Source: Aquipseudomonas alcaligenes_A
GTDB lineage: Bacteria; Pseudomonadota; Gammaproteobacteria; Pseudomonadales; Pseudomonadaceae
Reading direction: 5' to 3' (one strand)
Assembly: GCA_048595745.1 (NCBI GenBank)
Contig: CP184361.1
Length of the DNA: 64,000 nucleotides
Under the pieces are notes generated by a model. That model searched no databases and was not told the origin of the DNA. It worked only from the letters and a program-made list of their open reading frames with translations. Both the position numbers and the translations under genes were made by a program. The number at the start of each line of letters is the position of its first letter. Position 1 is the stretch's first letter. Positions 15,258 to 22,520 of this stretch are shown here, in pieces.

Positions 15258-15350
15258 GTAGCCCGGGTGCAATCCGGGGGACGGAGCTGCCTGCTTCCCG
15301 GATTACATCCGGGCTACGAGTGCTCCTCCCTCTCCCGCTGGCGGGAGAGG
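15258..15350. repeat. Intergenic palindromic repeats (REP-like) between convergent genes
   Basis: GTAGCCCGGGTGCAATCCGGG at 15258-15278 is mirrored by CCCGGATTACATCCGGGCTAC at 15297-15317, giving an imperfect inverted repeat about 60 bases long. A second perfect palindrome, CCTCTCCCGC / GCGGGAGAGG, lies at 15329-15350. Such GTAGCCCGGATG-type palindromes are widespread between genes in gammaproteobacteria. They sit between the convergent reductase and fabB-like genes and may also stop transcription from the minus strand. Confidence 0.7.
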
Positions 15351-15381
15351 GGGCGGGCGGCCCGCGTAGGGAGAGGGGGCT

Positions 15382-16602
15382 TCAGCCTTCCCAGCGCTTC
15401 AGCACCAGGGTGGCGTTGGTGCCGCCGAAGCCGAAGCTGTTGCTCATCACCGTGTTCAGGTTCACTCCGCTGCGCGCCTCGCGCAGCACCGGCATGTCGG
15501 TCAGCTCGGGGTCGAGGTTGTCGATGTTGGCCGAGCCGGCGATGAAGTTCTCGCGCATCATCAGCATGCAGTAGATCGCCTCGTGCACGCCGGCGGCGCC
15601 CAGCGCGTGGCCGGACAGGCTCTTGGTCGAGCTGATCGGTGGCATCTCGCGGCCGAACACCTTGCGAATCGCGCGCATCTCGGCCAGGTCGCCCACCGGG
15701 GTGGAGGTGCCGTGGGCGTTGATGTAGTCGATCGGCTCCTCGACCCTGGCCAGCGCCTGCTGCATGCAGCGCATGCCACCTTCGCCGCTGGGCGCGACCA
15801 TGTCGTAGCCGTCGGAGGTGGCGCCATAGCCGATGATCTCGGCGTGAATGCGCGCGCCCCGCGCCAGCGCATGGTCCAGCGCCTCGACCACCACCATGCC
15901 GCCACCGGCGGAGATGACGAAGCCGTCGCGGCGCGTGTCGTAAGGCCGCGAGGCCTTTTCCGGGTTGTCGTTGTGCTGGCTGGAGAGGGCGCCCATGGCG
16001 TCGAACAGGTAGCTCTGGCTCCAGTGCTCTTCTTCGCCGCCACCGGCGAAGACGATGTCCTGGTTGCCCATGCGGATCTGCTCCATGGCGTGGCCGATGC
16101 AGTGCGCGCTGCTGGCGCAGGCGGAGGCGATGGAATAGCTGAGGCCCTTGATACGGAACGGTGTGGCCAGGCAGGCGGAGACCGTGTTGCTCATGGTGCG
16201 CGGCACGCGGAACGGGCCGACGCGGGCGATGCCCTTCTCGCGCAGGATGTCCATGGCCTCCATCTGGTTGAACGCCGAGGCGCCGCCGGAGCCGGCGATC
16301 AGGCCGGTGCGCGGGTGGGAAACCTGCGCGTTGTTCAGCCCGGCGTCCTTGATCGCCTGCTGCAGGGCCAGGTAGGCATAGGCCGCGGCGTCGCCCATGA
16401 AGCGCTTGACCTTGCGGTCGATGTTCAGCGCATCCATGTCCAGCGGCACCGCGCCGCACACCTGGCTGCGCATGCCGACTTCGGCGTAGGTAGGGTTGAA
16501 GCGGATGCCCGAACGCCCCTCGCGCAGATGGCGGGTGACGCTTTCCAGGTCATTGCCGAGGCTGGAAACCAGCCCCATTCCGGTGATCACGACGCGGCGC
16601 AT
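15382..16602 (-). CDS. 3-oxoacyl-ACP synthase I-like (FabB family), cluster copy
   Basis: 406 residues from the ATG at 16602, the exact length of FabB. Upstream frame extensions were rejected because MRRVVITGMG is the family N-terminus and the ribosome site AAGGA precedes it. The active site is complete: Cys in SIASACASSAH near 163, His in NAHGTSTPVGD, and His in STKSLSGHALGAAG. The SGHALGAAGVHE form and overall spacing are KAS I rather than KAS II. Pseudomonas carries a housekeeping fabA-fabB pair elsewhere, so this is an extra KAS I facing the cluster from the opposite strand. It is expressed from its own promoter region, which shares a 13-base motif with the reductase promoter. Confidence 0.92.
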   Translation of the reverse strand: MRRVVITGMGLVSSLGNDLESVTRHLREGRSGIRFNPTYAEVGMRSQVCGAVPLDMDALNIDRKVKRFMGDAAAYAYLALQQAIKDAGLNNAQVSHPRTGLIAGSGGASAFNQMEAMDILREKGIARVGPFRVPRTMSNTVSACLATPFRIKGLSYSIASACASSAHCIGHAMEQIRMGNQDIVFAGGGEEEHWSQSYLFDAMGALSSQHNDNPEKASRPYDTRRDGFVISAGGGMVVVEALDHALARGARIHAEIIGYGATSDGYDMVAPSGEGGMRCMQQALARVEEPIDYINAHGTSTPVGDLAEMRAIRKVFGREMPPISSTKSLSGHALGAAGVHEAIYCMLMMRENFIAGSANIDNLDPELTDMPVLREARSGVNLNTVMSNSFGFGGTNATLVLKRWEG

Positions 16603-16876
16603 GTGCAAATTCCTTTTCAGACCGTGGGCCGGGCCGGTTCGAGCTGCGGAAGGCGGCGAAGAATGCACTCGGGCAGAAGTTTGCGCACACCGTCCGGTCA
16701 ATAAAAGTTGCCGGTTTTCCCTGGGCGATAACTAATCAAAGTTCGTGGCTAATTGCCAGCGTTAGTTGCTGAATATGTGGGCTTTGGCGAGAAAAAACAG
16801 CAGCGTGTGAAGCAACTTGAAGCGCGGGCGGATATATATCGGAATAGCGCTGAAAGTTTGGCCGGATGATCAGATT
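16603..16876. promoter_or_regulatory. AT-richer gap upstream of the fabB-like gene
   Basis: About 270 bases without a gene. AAAAGTTGCCGGT occurs at 16703-16715, an exact copy of the block at 14275. Read on the minus strand it lies immediately before TTGACC (about 16699-16694), a possible -35 element for the fabB-like gene, though no clear -10 was found. Further AGTT-type words occur at 16740 and 16764. The rest shows no convincing small ORF or RNA. Confidence 0.4.
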
Positions 16877-16906
16877 AAAATGGCCCGCCGCATGGCTCGG
16901 CGGGCC
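16877..16906 (-). terminator. Terminator of the acyltransferase gene
   Basis: Perfect 9-bp stem GGCCCGCCG / CGGCGGGCC at 16882-16906. Read on the minus strand it is followed by ATTTTAAT. It sits 6 bases beyond the stop of the minus-strand acyltransferase gene and so separates it from the fabB-like gene. Confidence 0.85.
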
Positions 16907-16912
16907 TTGCAC

Positions 16913-18079
16913 TTACAGCGGCAGGCCGGCCTTGATGCGGTACTGGTTGCGTACCGGCGTGGCGTACTGGCGAATCAGCCAGGGACGCTGCTCCGCAGGG
17001 CAGGCCGCCAGGCGGCGTTGCCACTCGCTGCGGGCAGTGGTGACTTCCGCTGCGGGGAACAGCTGCTCGACCGATGGCACGGCGAGGGCACTATCGCGCT
17101 CCTCCCACTCGGCATAGGCCAGCAGGTGCACCGGGAACAGCCGGTAGCCACTCAGGATGTGCTGGTCCATCAGCGTGGCCAGCTGCTTGGCATCCTCGAA
17201 ACCTTCGCGCACCGGCGCGCCGAAATGCACATGGACGCGGCCCTTGTAGCCGGTGATGCCCAGGGCGATGCTGGCGTCGTCCTCGCCCGGCGCCTTCTCG
17301 TAACCGCCGGTGCTGGCGCGAATCTGCAGCTCGCGGGCCTTGGCCTGGTCGCAGGGGTCGTACTCGTAGCTGATCGACACCGGCACCAGGTTCAGCGCCG
17401 CCAGCGCCTCGGCGAACGGCTCATCCTTGCGCGCCATGTGGAACATCTTGAGGATCGCCGAATCGGTACGGTCATCGCCGTCCTTGGCCCGGCCTTCGGC
17501 CTGGGCGATCCAGATCGACTGGCCTTCCTCGCGGATCGAGTGGTTGATGTAGGCCGACAGCAGCTGGAAGGCCGCCAGCTTCTCGCGCCGCCCGGTGATG
17601 CTGCGGTGCACGATGAAGCTCTTGTTCAGGCGCATCAGGTCGCTGACGAAGGGGCGCTGCAGCAGGTTGTCGCCGATGGCGATGCGCGGGGTCGGCAGCC
17701 CGGCGTGGAACACCGCGTAGTTGACGAAGGCCGGATCCATCACGATGTCGCGGTGGTTGGCCAGGAACAGGTAGGGCGTGCCCGCCTTCAGGTGCTCGAT
17801 GCCGGAGAAGCTGATGCCGTCCGTGGCGCGTTCCACGGTGCGGTCGATATAGGGCTCGATGCGCGCCTGCAGGGCATCCACCGAGGCGATATCGGCCGTC
17901 TCGCGCCGCAGCAGATGGGCGATAAGCGGTTTGAGCAGCCAGCCGAATGGTCCGGCTAGGCGCGGGAAACGGAAGCGGGTCAGGGTGCCGAGGAAGGTGT
18001 CGTCGCTCAACAGACGCGCCAGTACGGCGGGGACTTCGTGGTCGGCGTAAGGTCGGATGGAATCGAATTCGCCCATCAT
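16913..18079 (-). CDS. PlsC-family glycerolipid acyltransferase
   Basis: 388 residues from ATG 18079. The acyltransferase box I, NHRDIVMDP (NHxxxxD), lies near residue 108. A box II-like segment SFIVHRS follows near 155, then a segment around IWIAQAEGRAKDG near 190 corresponding to the EGTRS region. It probably moves an acyl chain from ACP or CoA to a glycerol-phosphate or related acceptor at the inner membrane face. No strong membrane helix is seen. It reads toward the fabB-like gene but ends in its own terminator, so a link to the lipid cluster is only positional. Confidence 0.85.
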   Translation of the reverse strand: MMGEFDSIRPYADHEVPAVLARLLSDDTFLGTLTRFRFPRLAGPFGWLLKPLIAHLLRRETADIASVDALQARIEPYIDRTVERATDGISFSGIEHLKAGTPYLFLANHRDIVMDPAFVNYAVFHAGLPTPRIAIGDNLLQRPFVSDLMRLNKSFIVHRSITGRREKLAAFQLLSAYINHSIREEGQSIWIAQAEGRAKDGDDRTDSAILKMFHMARKDEPFAEALAALNLVPVSISYEYDPCDQAKARELQIRASTGGYEKAPGEDDASIALGITGYKGRVHVHFGAPVREGFEDAKQLATLMDQHILSGYRLFPVHLLAYAEWEERDSALAVPSVEQLFPAAEVTTARSEWQRRLAACPAEQRPWLIRQYATPVRNQYRIKAGLPL

Positions 18080-18287
18080 GTTCTCGTTGTTCGGCTACTC
18101 GGATTGCCCCACCGGGGCCGCTGGCCCTGCAGGGACGCGGGGCCAGCAATAGACCGGCGATTATAGCGGCAAGTCACATGGCCATAGTGAGGGCGCCATA
18201 GCTTGCGGCGTTGAGGCAGAGCTGTGGAGGAAATTGACTACGGATTGCCTACGTCATGACCACAGAGGAGTCCTGAGAAAGCTGAGG

Positions 18288-18698
18288 CTAAGCGTTTACA
18301 GCCGCCACGACTCCGAAACAGGTACCTAGCCAATAGAGAAACCAGAACAGAAATACATCCAATCTCTCAAAGATGGTGGTTCCTTTATAGGACTGATCAG
18401 ACCATCCCAGGCGACCAAGTGTTGCCCATGAAAAGGCGATCAGCGATGCGACAGCGAAGCCATGCTGACGAGTTAGTGAAGAGATTTCGAAGTGCTGGAA
18501 AAGCATCAAGTACGCAAGAGCGATGGCAGATAGAACCCACGCTAGAGAGAGAAGGGTTTTGTTGCGTAGCGAGACACAGCGACGCGTGGTTGAGCCTTTG
18601 CATTCATTCTCTTTGATGGTGCGCTGTTCGGGGGGGGAGTTTGGATAGGTCAGATTGATGTCGAAGAAGCCAACGAAAATCAGAGCGCTGAGCAACAC
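18288..18698 (-). CDS. Small hypothetical membrane protein
   Basis: Up to 136 residues with two or three hydrophobic segments: residues 1-13, about 50-68 and 112-134. The central part is basic with Cys residues. Codon use and GC content are clearly lower than in the neighbouring core genes, which fits an acquired segment together with the integrase remnant 140 bases away. No family is recognised and the start is uncertain. Confidence 0.45.
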   Translation of the reverse strand: MLLSALIFVGFFDINLTYPNSPPEQRTIKENECKGSTTRRCVSLRNKTLLSLAWVLSAIALAYLMLFQHFEISSLTRQHGFAVASLIAFSWATLGRLGWSDQSYKGTTIFERLDVFLFWFLYWLGTCFGVVAAVNA

Positions 18699-18836
18699 CT
18701 AAAAAAACGGCGTTATGCCAATGAGCGAAAAAAAGGCACAGAGGTAAGAGGCTGGGTTGTGCTGCATGGATAGATCAACGCTCCGTGTATGACTTGTGAT
18801 CGCTAAATCGAATCTGTGCAGCAGACTGTGTGATTT

Positions 18837-19214
18837 TCAATGGTTCAGCGCAAGTGACGAGAGGGATAGAGGGTTAAGGGTCAAAGCCTTGTCCAGATGC
18901 TCCGGTGCAAGGTGTGCGTAGATCATCGTGGTGGTGATGTCGGAGTGGCCGAGAATATCTTTCAAGGTGCGAAAGTCACCGCCAGCCATGACGAAGTGAG
19001 ACGCGAAGGTATGGCGCAGGATATGGGTGAGCTGGCCTGGAGTCTTGAAGCCGCAGCGGGCATAGGCGTTCTCGAAAGCACCACGGGCAGGGCCGAAAAG
19101 GCGATGAGTGGGAAGTGCCACGGACAAGCTACTGTTCCATAGGACAGAAGAGACTTTGTCAGCTCGCGATGACCATAACAGCAACTCACACGGAGGCCGC
19201 GATGCTGGAATCAC
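18837..19214 (-). pseudogene. C-terminal remnant of a phage-type tyrosine recombinase (integrase)
   Basis: The last roughly 90 codons encode the catalytic end of a tyrosine recombinase: HILRHTFASHF (box II His-x-x-Arg), LGHSD, and the nucleophile Tyr in TTTMIYAHL. The core-binding domain and the first catalytic Arg are missing. The frame above about 19150 runs into the promoter of the next plus-strand gene and no longer resembles integrase. It is therefore a truncated, non-functional remnant of a prophage or island. No matching attachment-site repeats were found by eye. Confidence 0.75.
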
Positions 19215-19384
19215 AGATGTACCAGTGCCCCTATTGCTGGGAAGAGGTCGAGGCGTTGCTCGATCTGTCGGCCGGTGATCAGGAGTATGTCGAGGACTGT
19301 CCGGTGTGCTGTCGGCCGATCATTTTTTCCCTGCAGACCGATGGCGAAAACTGGTCGTTGGATGTGCGCGGGGAGAACGACTGA
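19202..19384 (+). CDS. CPXCG-motif cysteine-rich small protein
   Basis: 60 residues from ATG 19202, preceded by CGGAGG. It has two Cys pairs, CPYC near residue 9 and CPVCC near 37, likely a small zinc ribbon. It matches the CPXCG cysteine-rich family of proteobacteria, whose function is unknown. An upstream in-frame ATG at 19115 was rejected because it lies within the integrase remnant. The stop overlaps the next start by one base. Confidence 0.8.
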   Translation: MLESQMYQCPYCWEEVEALLDLSAGDQEYVEDCPVCCRPIIFSLQTDGENWSLDVRGEND

Positions 19385-19644
19385 TGCAACGCATCTACGA
19401 GCCGCAGGACCTGCTGGAGGCGGAGCTGTTGCTGGGCATGCTGGCCAGCGAGGGGGTGGAGGCGCATCTGGCCGGGCGTCACCTGCTCGGGGCGGTGGGC
19501 GAGTTGCCGGCGCTGGGGCTGCTCGGCCTGCTGGTGGAGGATGAGGAGGCCGAGCGGGCGCGGCGGCTGATCGCCGCGTACAATGCCGCCGCGCCGCTGC
19601 CGGGCGAGGAGCCAGACGGTTTCCCCGGTGTGCTGCTGTGTTGA
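19384..19644 (+). CDS. DUF2007-family protein
   Basis: 86 residues, start ATG 19384 sharing a base with the previous stop (TGATG). The N-terminal IYEPQDLLEAELLLGMLASEGV and the middle AHLAGRHLLGAVGELPALG match the DUF2007 fold (a ferredoxin-like alpha/beta domain with a conserved Gly-rich loop, called putative signal transducing). Role unknown. Its coupling with the Cys-rich gene is likely functional. Confidence 0.8.
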   Translation: MQRIYEPQDLLEAELLLGMLASEGVEAHLAGRHLLGAVGELPALGLLGLLVEDEEAERARRLIAAYNAAAPLPGEEPDGFPGVLLC

Positions 19645-19681
19645 GTTCTTCTGCCGCCTTCTGCTGGAAACCCCGCCGCCC

Positions 19682-20299
19682 ATGAGTGGACGCTACGCCC
19701 TGTTCCGTTGGCCCCAGGCCCTGTCGAGCCTGCCGGGTTTCCCCGAGTCGTTGCCGCAACGCTGGAACCTGGCGCCGGGCGCCCAGGTGCTGTTCGTGCA
19801 CCAGCCCGAGGGCGAGCTGCAGGCGGCGGCCGGGCGCTGGGGGCTGACGCCGGCCTGGCTCGATGACTTCAGCAAGGCGCCGGCCCACGCGCGCGCCGAG
19901 ACGCTGGCCGAGCAGCCGATGTTTCGCGAGGCCTTTCGTCAGCGTCGCTGCCTGCTGCCGGCCAATGGTTTCTATGAGTGGCGTGGCCAGGCCAACCGCA
20001 AACGGCCGTACTGGATGAGCAGCGAGGGGCTGCTGTACCTGGCCGGGATCTGGGAGGCCTACCCGACCGCCGGGCAGACCTACCTGAGCGTGGCGATGAT
20101 CACCGCGCCGGCCAGTTACCTGCGCCGGCCGATCGTCCTCGACCAGGCGGCGACGCGCGCCTGGCTCGCCCCGCAGACCCCGGTCGAGGCACTGCAGGCC
20201 CTGCTGGAGGCGCCGCAACCAGCGCTGCGCGAGCGGGCCCTGAGCACGCTGATCAACGATCCCGCCTTCGAGGGGCCGGACTGCCTCACGCCGGCCTAG
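19682..20299 (+). CDS. SRAP/HMCES-like protein lacking the catalytic cysteine
   Basis: 205 residues from ATG 19682. The SRAP fold is recognised from MSGRYALF at the start, AHARAETL near 76, the RRCLLPANGFYEWRG block near 92-106 and RRPIVL near 153. In HMCES/YedK the residue after Met is the Cys that forms the crosslink to abasic sites in single-stranded DNA; here it is Ser (codon AGT). The usual Asn of NARAET is His, and the His of the HxRMP motif appears as Tyr (YLRRP). The Glu in GFYEW is retained. It is either a divergent subfamily with another chemistry or a DNA-binding protein without crosslinking activity. Confidence 0.85.
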   Translation: MSGRYALFRWPQALSSLPGFPESLPQRWNLAPGAQVLFVHQPEGELQAAAGRWGLTPAWLDDFSKAPAHARAETLAEQPMFREAFRQRRCLLPANGFYEWRGQANRKRPYWMSSEGLLYLAGIWEAYPTAGQTYLSVAMITAPASYLRRPIVLDQAATRAWLAPQTPVEALQALLEAPQPALRERALSTLINDPAFEGPDCLTPA

Positions 20300-21195
20300 G
20301 CCGGAACCTCCTGGTACTCCGGCCGCTGCGCCAGTTCTTCCTTCAATAGCGCCACCAGCAGGCGCACCTTGGGCGACAGGTGCCGCTGTTGCGGGTACAG
20401 CGCCCACACGGCGGTGTGCGGTGGGCGCTGCTGCGGCAGCAGGTCGATCAGCGCGCCGCTGCGCAGGTGCGGCTGCACGTAGTAGTCCGGCAGCTGGCAC
20501 AGGCCGAAGCCGCGCAGGGCGGCGTCGAGCACCGCTTCGCCGCTGTTGCAGCGCCAGTTGCCCTGCGCGCGCAGGCTGGTTTCCCGGCCGTCCTGCTGGA
20601 AGCTCCATTGATCGCTGCTGCCAATCAGGCAGTTGTGCCGGGCCAGCTCGGACAGCGAGTGCGGCCGGCCGTAGCGCGCCAGGTAGGCGGGGGCTGCGCA
20701 CAGGTGCATCACCCTGGGTGCCAGGCGGGTGGCGACCAGCCGCGAGTCCTGCAGGCGACCGAGACGGATGGCCAGGTCGAAGCCGCCCTGCAGCAGGTCG
20801 AGGGGCTGGTTGTTCAGTTCGATCTCCACCCGCAGTTGCGGGTGACGCTCCATGAAGCTGTTCACCAGCGGCACCACGAAGCGCTCGCCGTAGGCCACGG
20901 CGCAGGTCATGCGCAGCAGGCCCTTGGGCTCGCCGGCCAGGTCGCCGATGGCGCGCAGGGCTTCCTCGCGGGCGTCCTGCAGGCGCTGGCAGTGCTGCAG
21001 AAAGGTCTGCCCGGCCTCGGTCAGCGCCACCTTGCGCGTGCTGCGGTAGAACAGGCGGGTCTGCAGGCGTTCCTCCAGGCGCGCGACCTGACGGCTGACC
21101 TGCGATGATGACAGCCCCAGGCGCTCGGCCGCGGCGGTGAACTGGCCGCACTCGGCCACCGCGACGAACTCGTCGAGACCTTCCCATCCGCTCAT
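20296..21195 (-). CDS. gfnR: LysR-type regulator, likely GfnR (formaldehyde detoxification)
   Basis: 299 residues. The N-terminal winged helix-turn-helix (FVAVAECGQFTAAAERLGLS, SSQVSRQVARLEERL) is followed by the LysR effector domain. It is divergent from frmA with a 103-base gap. In P. aeruginosa the same arrangement is PA3630 (GfnR), an activator of the glutathione-dependent formaldehyde genes. The name rests on this synteny and the similar length. The 3' end overlaps the SRAP gene by four bases, tail to tail. Confidence 0.8.
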   Translation of the reverse strand: MSGWEGLDEFVAVAECGQFTAAAERLGLSSSQVSRQVARLEERLQTRLFYRSTRKVALTEAGQTFLQHCQRLQDAREEALRAIGDLAGEPKGLLRMTCAVAYGERFVVPLVNSFMERHPQLRVEIELNNQPLDLLQGGFDLAIRLGRLQDSRLVATRLAPRVMHLCAAPAYLARYGRPHSLSELARHNCLIGSSDQWSFQQDGRETSLRAQGNWRCNSGEAVLDAALRGFGLCQLPDYYVQPHLRSGALIDLLPQQRPPHTAVWALYPQQRHLSPKVRLLVALLKEELAQRPEYQEVPA

Positions 21196-21298
21196 AGATT
21201 ATCCCTGTGTGGCAATAATGTTTTGCTGTGGCTTGGATTATCCAGAAAAACGCGGGTGGCTACACTCTCCGGCACTTTTCATTCACCGGAGAATGTCC
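21196..21298. promoter_or_regulatory. Divergent gfnR/frmA control region with a direct repeat
   Basis: The octamer GATTATCC occurs at 21197-21204, next to the regulator start, and again at 21236-21243. The 39-base spacing and the divergent promoter position make these candidate contacts for the LysR-type regulator. Promoter elements were not convincing. Confidence 0.4.
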
Positions 21299-22411
21299 AT
21301 GATCAAGTCCCGCGCCGCCGTCGCCTTTGGCCCCAACCAGCCGCTCAAGATCGTTGAAGTGGACGTGGCGCCGCCCAAGGCCGGTGAGGTGCTGGTGCGT
21401 ATCGTCGCCACCGGCGTGTGCCACACCGATGCCTACACCCTGTCCGGCGCCGACTCCGAGGGCGTGTTCCCGGCCATTCTCGGCCATGAGGGCGGGGGCA
21501 TCGTCGAGGCGGTGGGCGAGGGCGTGACCTCGGTGCAGGTGGGCGATCACGTGATCCCGCTGTACACGGCCGAATGCCGCGAGTGCAAGTTCTGCAAATC
21601 CGGCAAGACCAACCTGTGCCAGAAGGTGCGCGCCACCCAGGGCAAGGGCCTGATGCCGGACGGCACCACCCGCTTCAGCTACAACGGCGAGCCGATCTAC
21701 CACTACATGGGTTGCTCGACCTTCTCCGAGTACACCGTGCTGCCGGAAATCTCCCTGGCGGTGATTCCCAAGGACGCTCCGCTGGAGAAGGTCTGCCTGC
21801 TCGGCTGCGGCGTGACCACCGGCATCGGCGCCGTGCTCAACACCGCCAAGGTGGAAGAGGGCGCCACGGTGGCGATCTTCGGCCTGGGCGGCATCGGCCT
21901 GGCGGCGATCATCGGCGCCAAGATGGCCAAGGCTTCGCGCATCATCGCCATCGACATCAACCCGGCCAAGTTCGACGTGGCCCGTGAGCTGGGTGCCACC
22001 GACTTCGTCAATCCGAAGGACCACGCCAAGCCGATCCAGGACGTCATTGTCGAGATGACCGATGGCGGCGTGGACTACAGCTTCGAGTGCGTCGGCAACG
22101 TGCAGCTGATGCGCGCGGCGCTGGAGTGCTGTCACAAGGGTTGGGGCGAGAGCGTGATCATCGGCGTGGCCGGTGCCGGCGAGGAGATCAGCACCCGTCC
22201 GTTCCAGCTGGTGACCGGGCGCGTCTGGCGTGGTTCGGCCTTCGGCGGCGTCAAGGGCCGCACCGAGCTGCCGAGCTATGTGGCGAAGTCGCAGAAGGGC
22301 GAGATTCCGCTGGATACCTTCATCACCCACACCATGGGCCTGGACGAGATCAACACCGCCTTCGACCTGATGCACGAAGGCAAGAGCATCCGTACCGTTA
22401 TCCATTATTGA
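21299..22411 (+). CDS. frmA: S-(hydroxymethyl)glutathione dehydrogenase / class III alcohol dehydrogenase
   Basis: 370 residues, the standard length. It oxidises S-hydroxymethylglutathione (from formaldehyde and glutathione) to S-formylglutathione with NAD. Zinc ligands are visible in ATGVCHTDAYTLSG and GHEGGG, the structural zinc cysteines in ECRECKFCKSGKTNLC, and the NAD fold in FGLGGIGLAA. ATG 21299 is preferred by family length; an in-frame ATG at 21293 exists. The product feeds fghA downstream. Confidence 0.95.
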   Translation: MIKSRAAVAFGPNQPLKIVEVDVAPPKAGEVLVRIVATGVCHTDAYTLSGADSEGVFPAILGHEGGGIVEAVGEGVTSVQVGDHVIPLYTAECRECKFCKSGKTNLCQKVRATQGKGLMPDGTTRFSYNGEPIYHYMGCSTFSEYTVLPEISLAVIPKDAPLEKVCLLGCGVTTGIGAVLNTAKVEEGATVAIFGLGGIGLAAIIGAKMAKASRIIAIDINPAKFDVARELGATDFVNPKDHAKPIQDVIVEMTDGGVDYSFECVGNVQLMRAALECCHKGWGESVIIGVAGAGEEISTRPFQLVTGRVWRGSAFGGVKGRTELPSYVAKSQKGEIPLDTFITHTMGLDEINTAFDLMHEGKSIRTVIHY

Positions 22412-22419
22412 TCCGTAGG

Positions 22420-22484
22420 GTGGATAACGCCGCCGCAAGGCGGCTTATCCACTTTCAGTGGTGGAAACGCTATGCGGTTTCCAC
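22420..22484. repeat. Two adjacent palindromes between frmA and fghA
   Basis: A near-perfect palindrome, GTGGATAACGCCGCC / GGCGGCTTATCCAC, lies at 22420-22452. A perfect 8-bp inverted repeat, GTGGAAAC / GTTTCCAC, lies at 22461-22484. There is no T-tract, so termination is unlikely. The pair resembles a mobile REP-type element, or may tune fghA expression or mRNA stability. Confidence 0.6.
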
Positions 22485-22520
22485 GGGGCGGCCTCCCGCA
22501 CTACGAGAGAGGAGTTTCAC

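Noticed and set aside
1..16602. Aryl polyene, alkylresorcinol or PUFA synthase cluster
   Set aside because: No ammonia lyase, thioesterase, MMPL exporter, chalcone-synthase-like enzyme or giant multidomain synthase is present. The transporter is of FtsX/MacB type and a GcvT-like protein is present instead.
18837..19214. Functional integrase gene
   Set aside because: Only the C-terminal catalytic part remains; the N-terminal domain and the first catalytic Arg are absent, and the frame runs into a neighbouring promoter.
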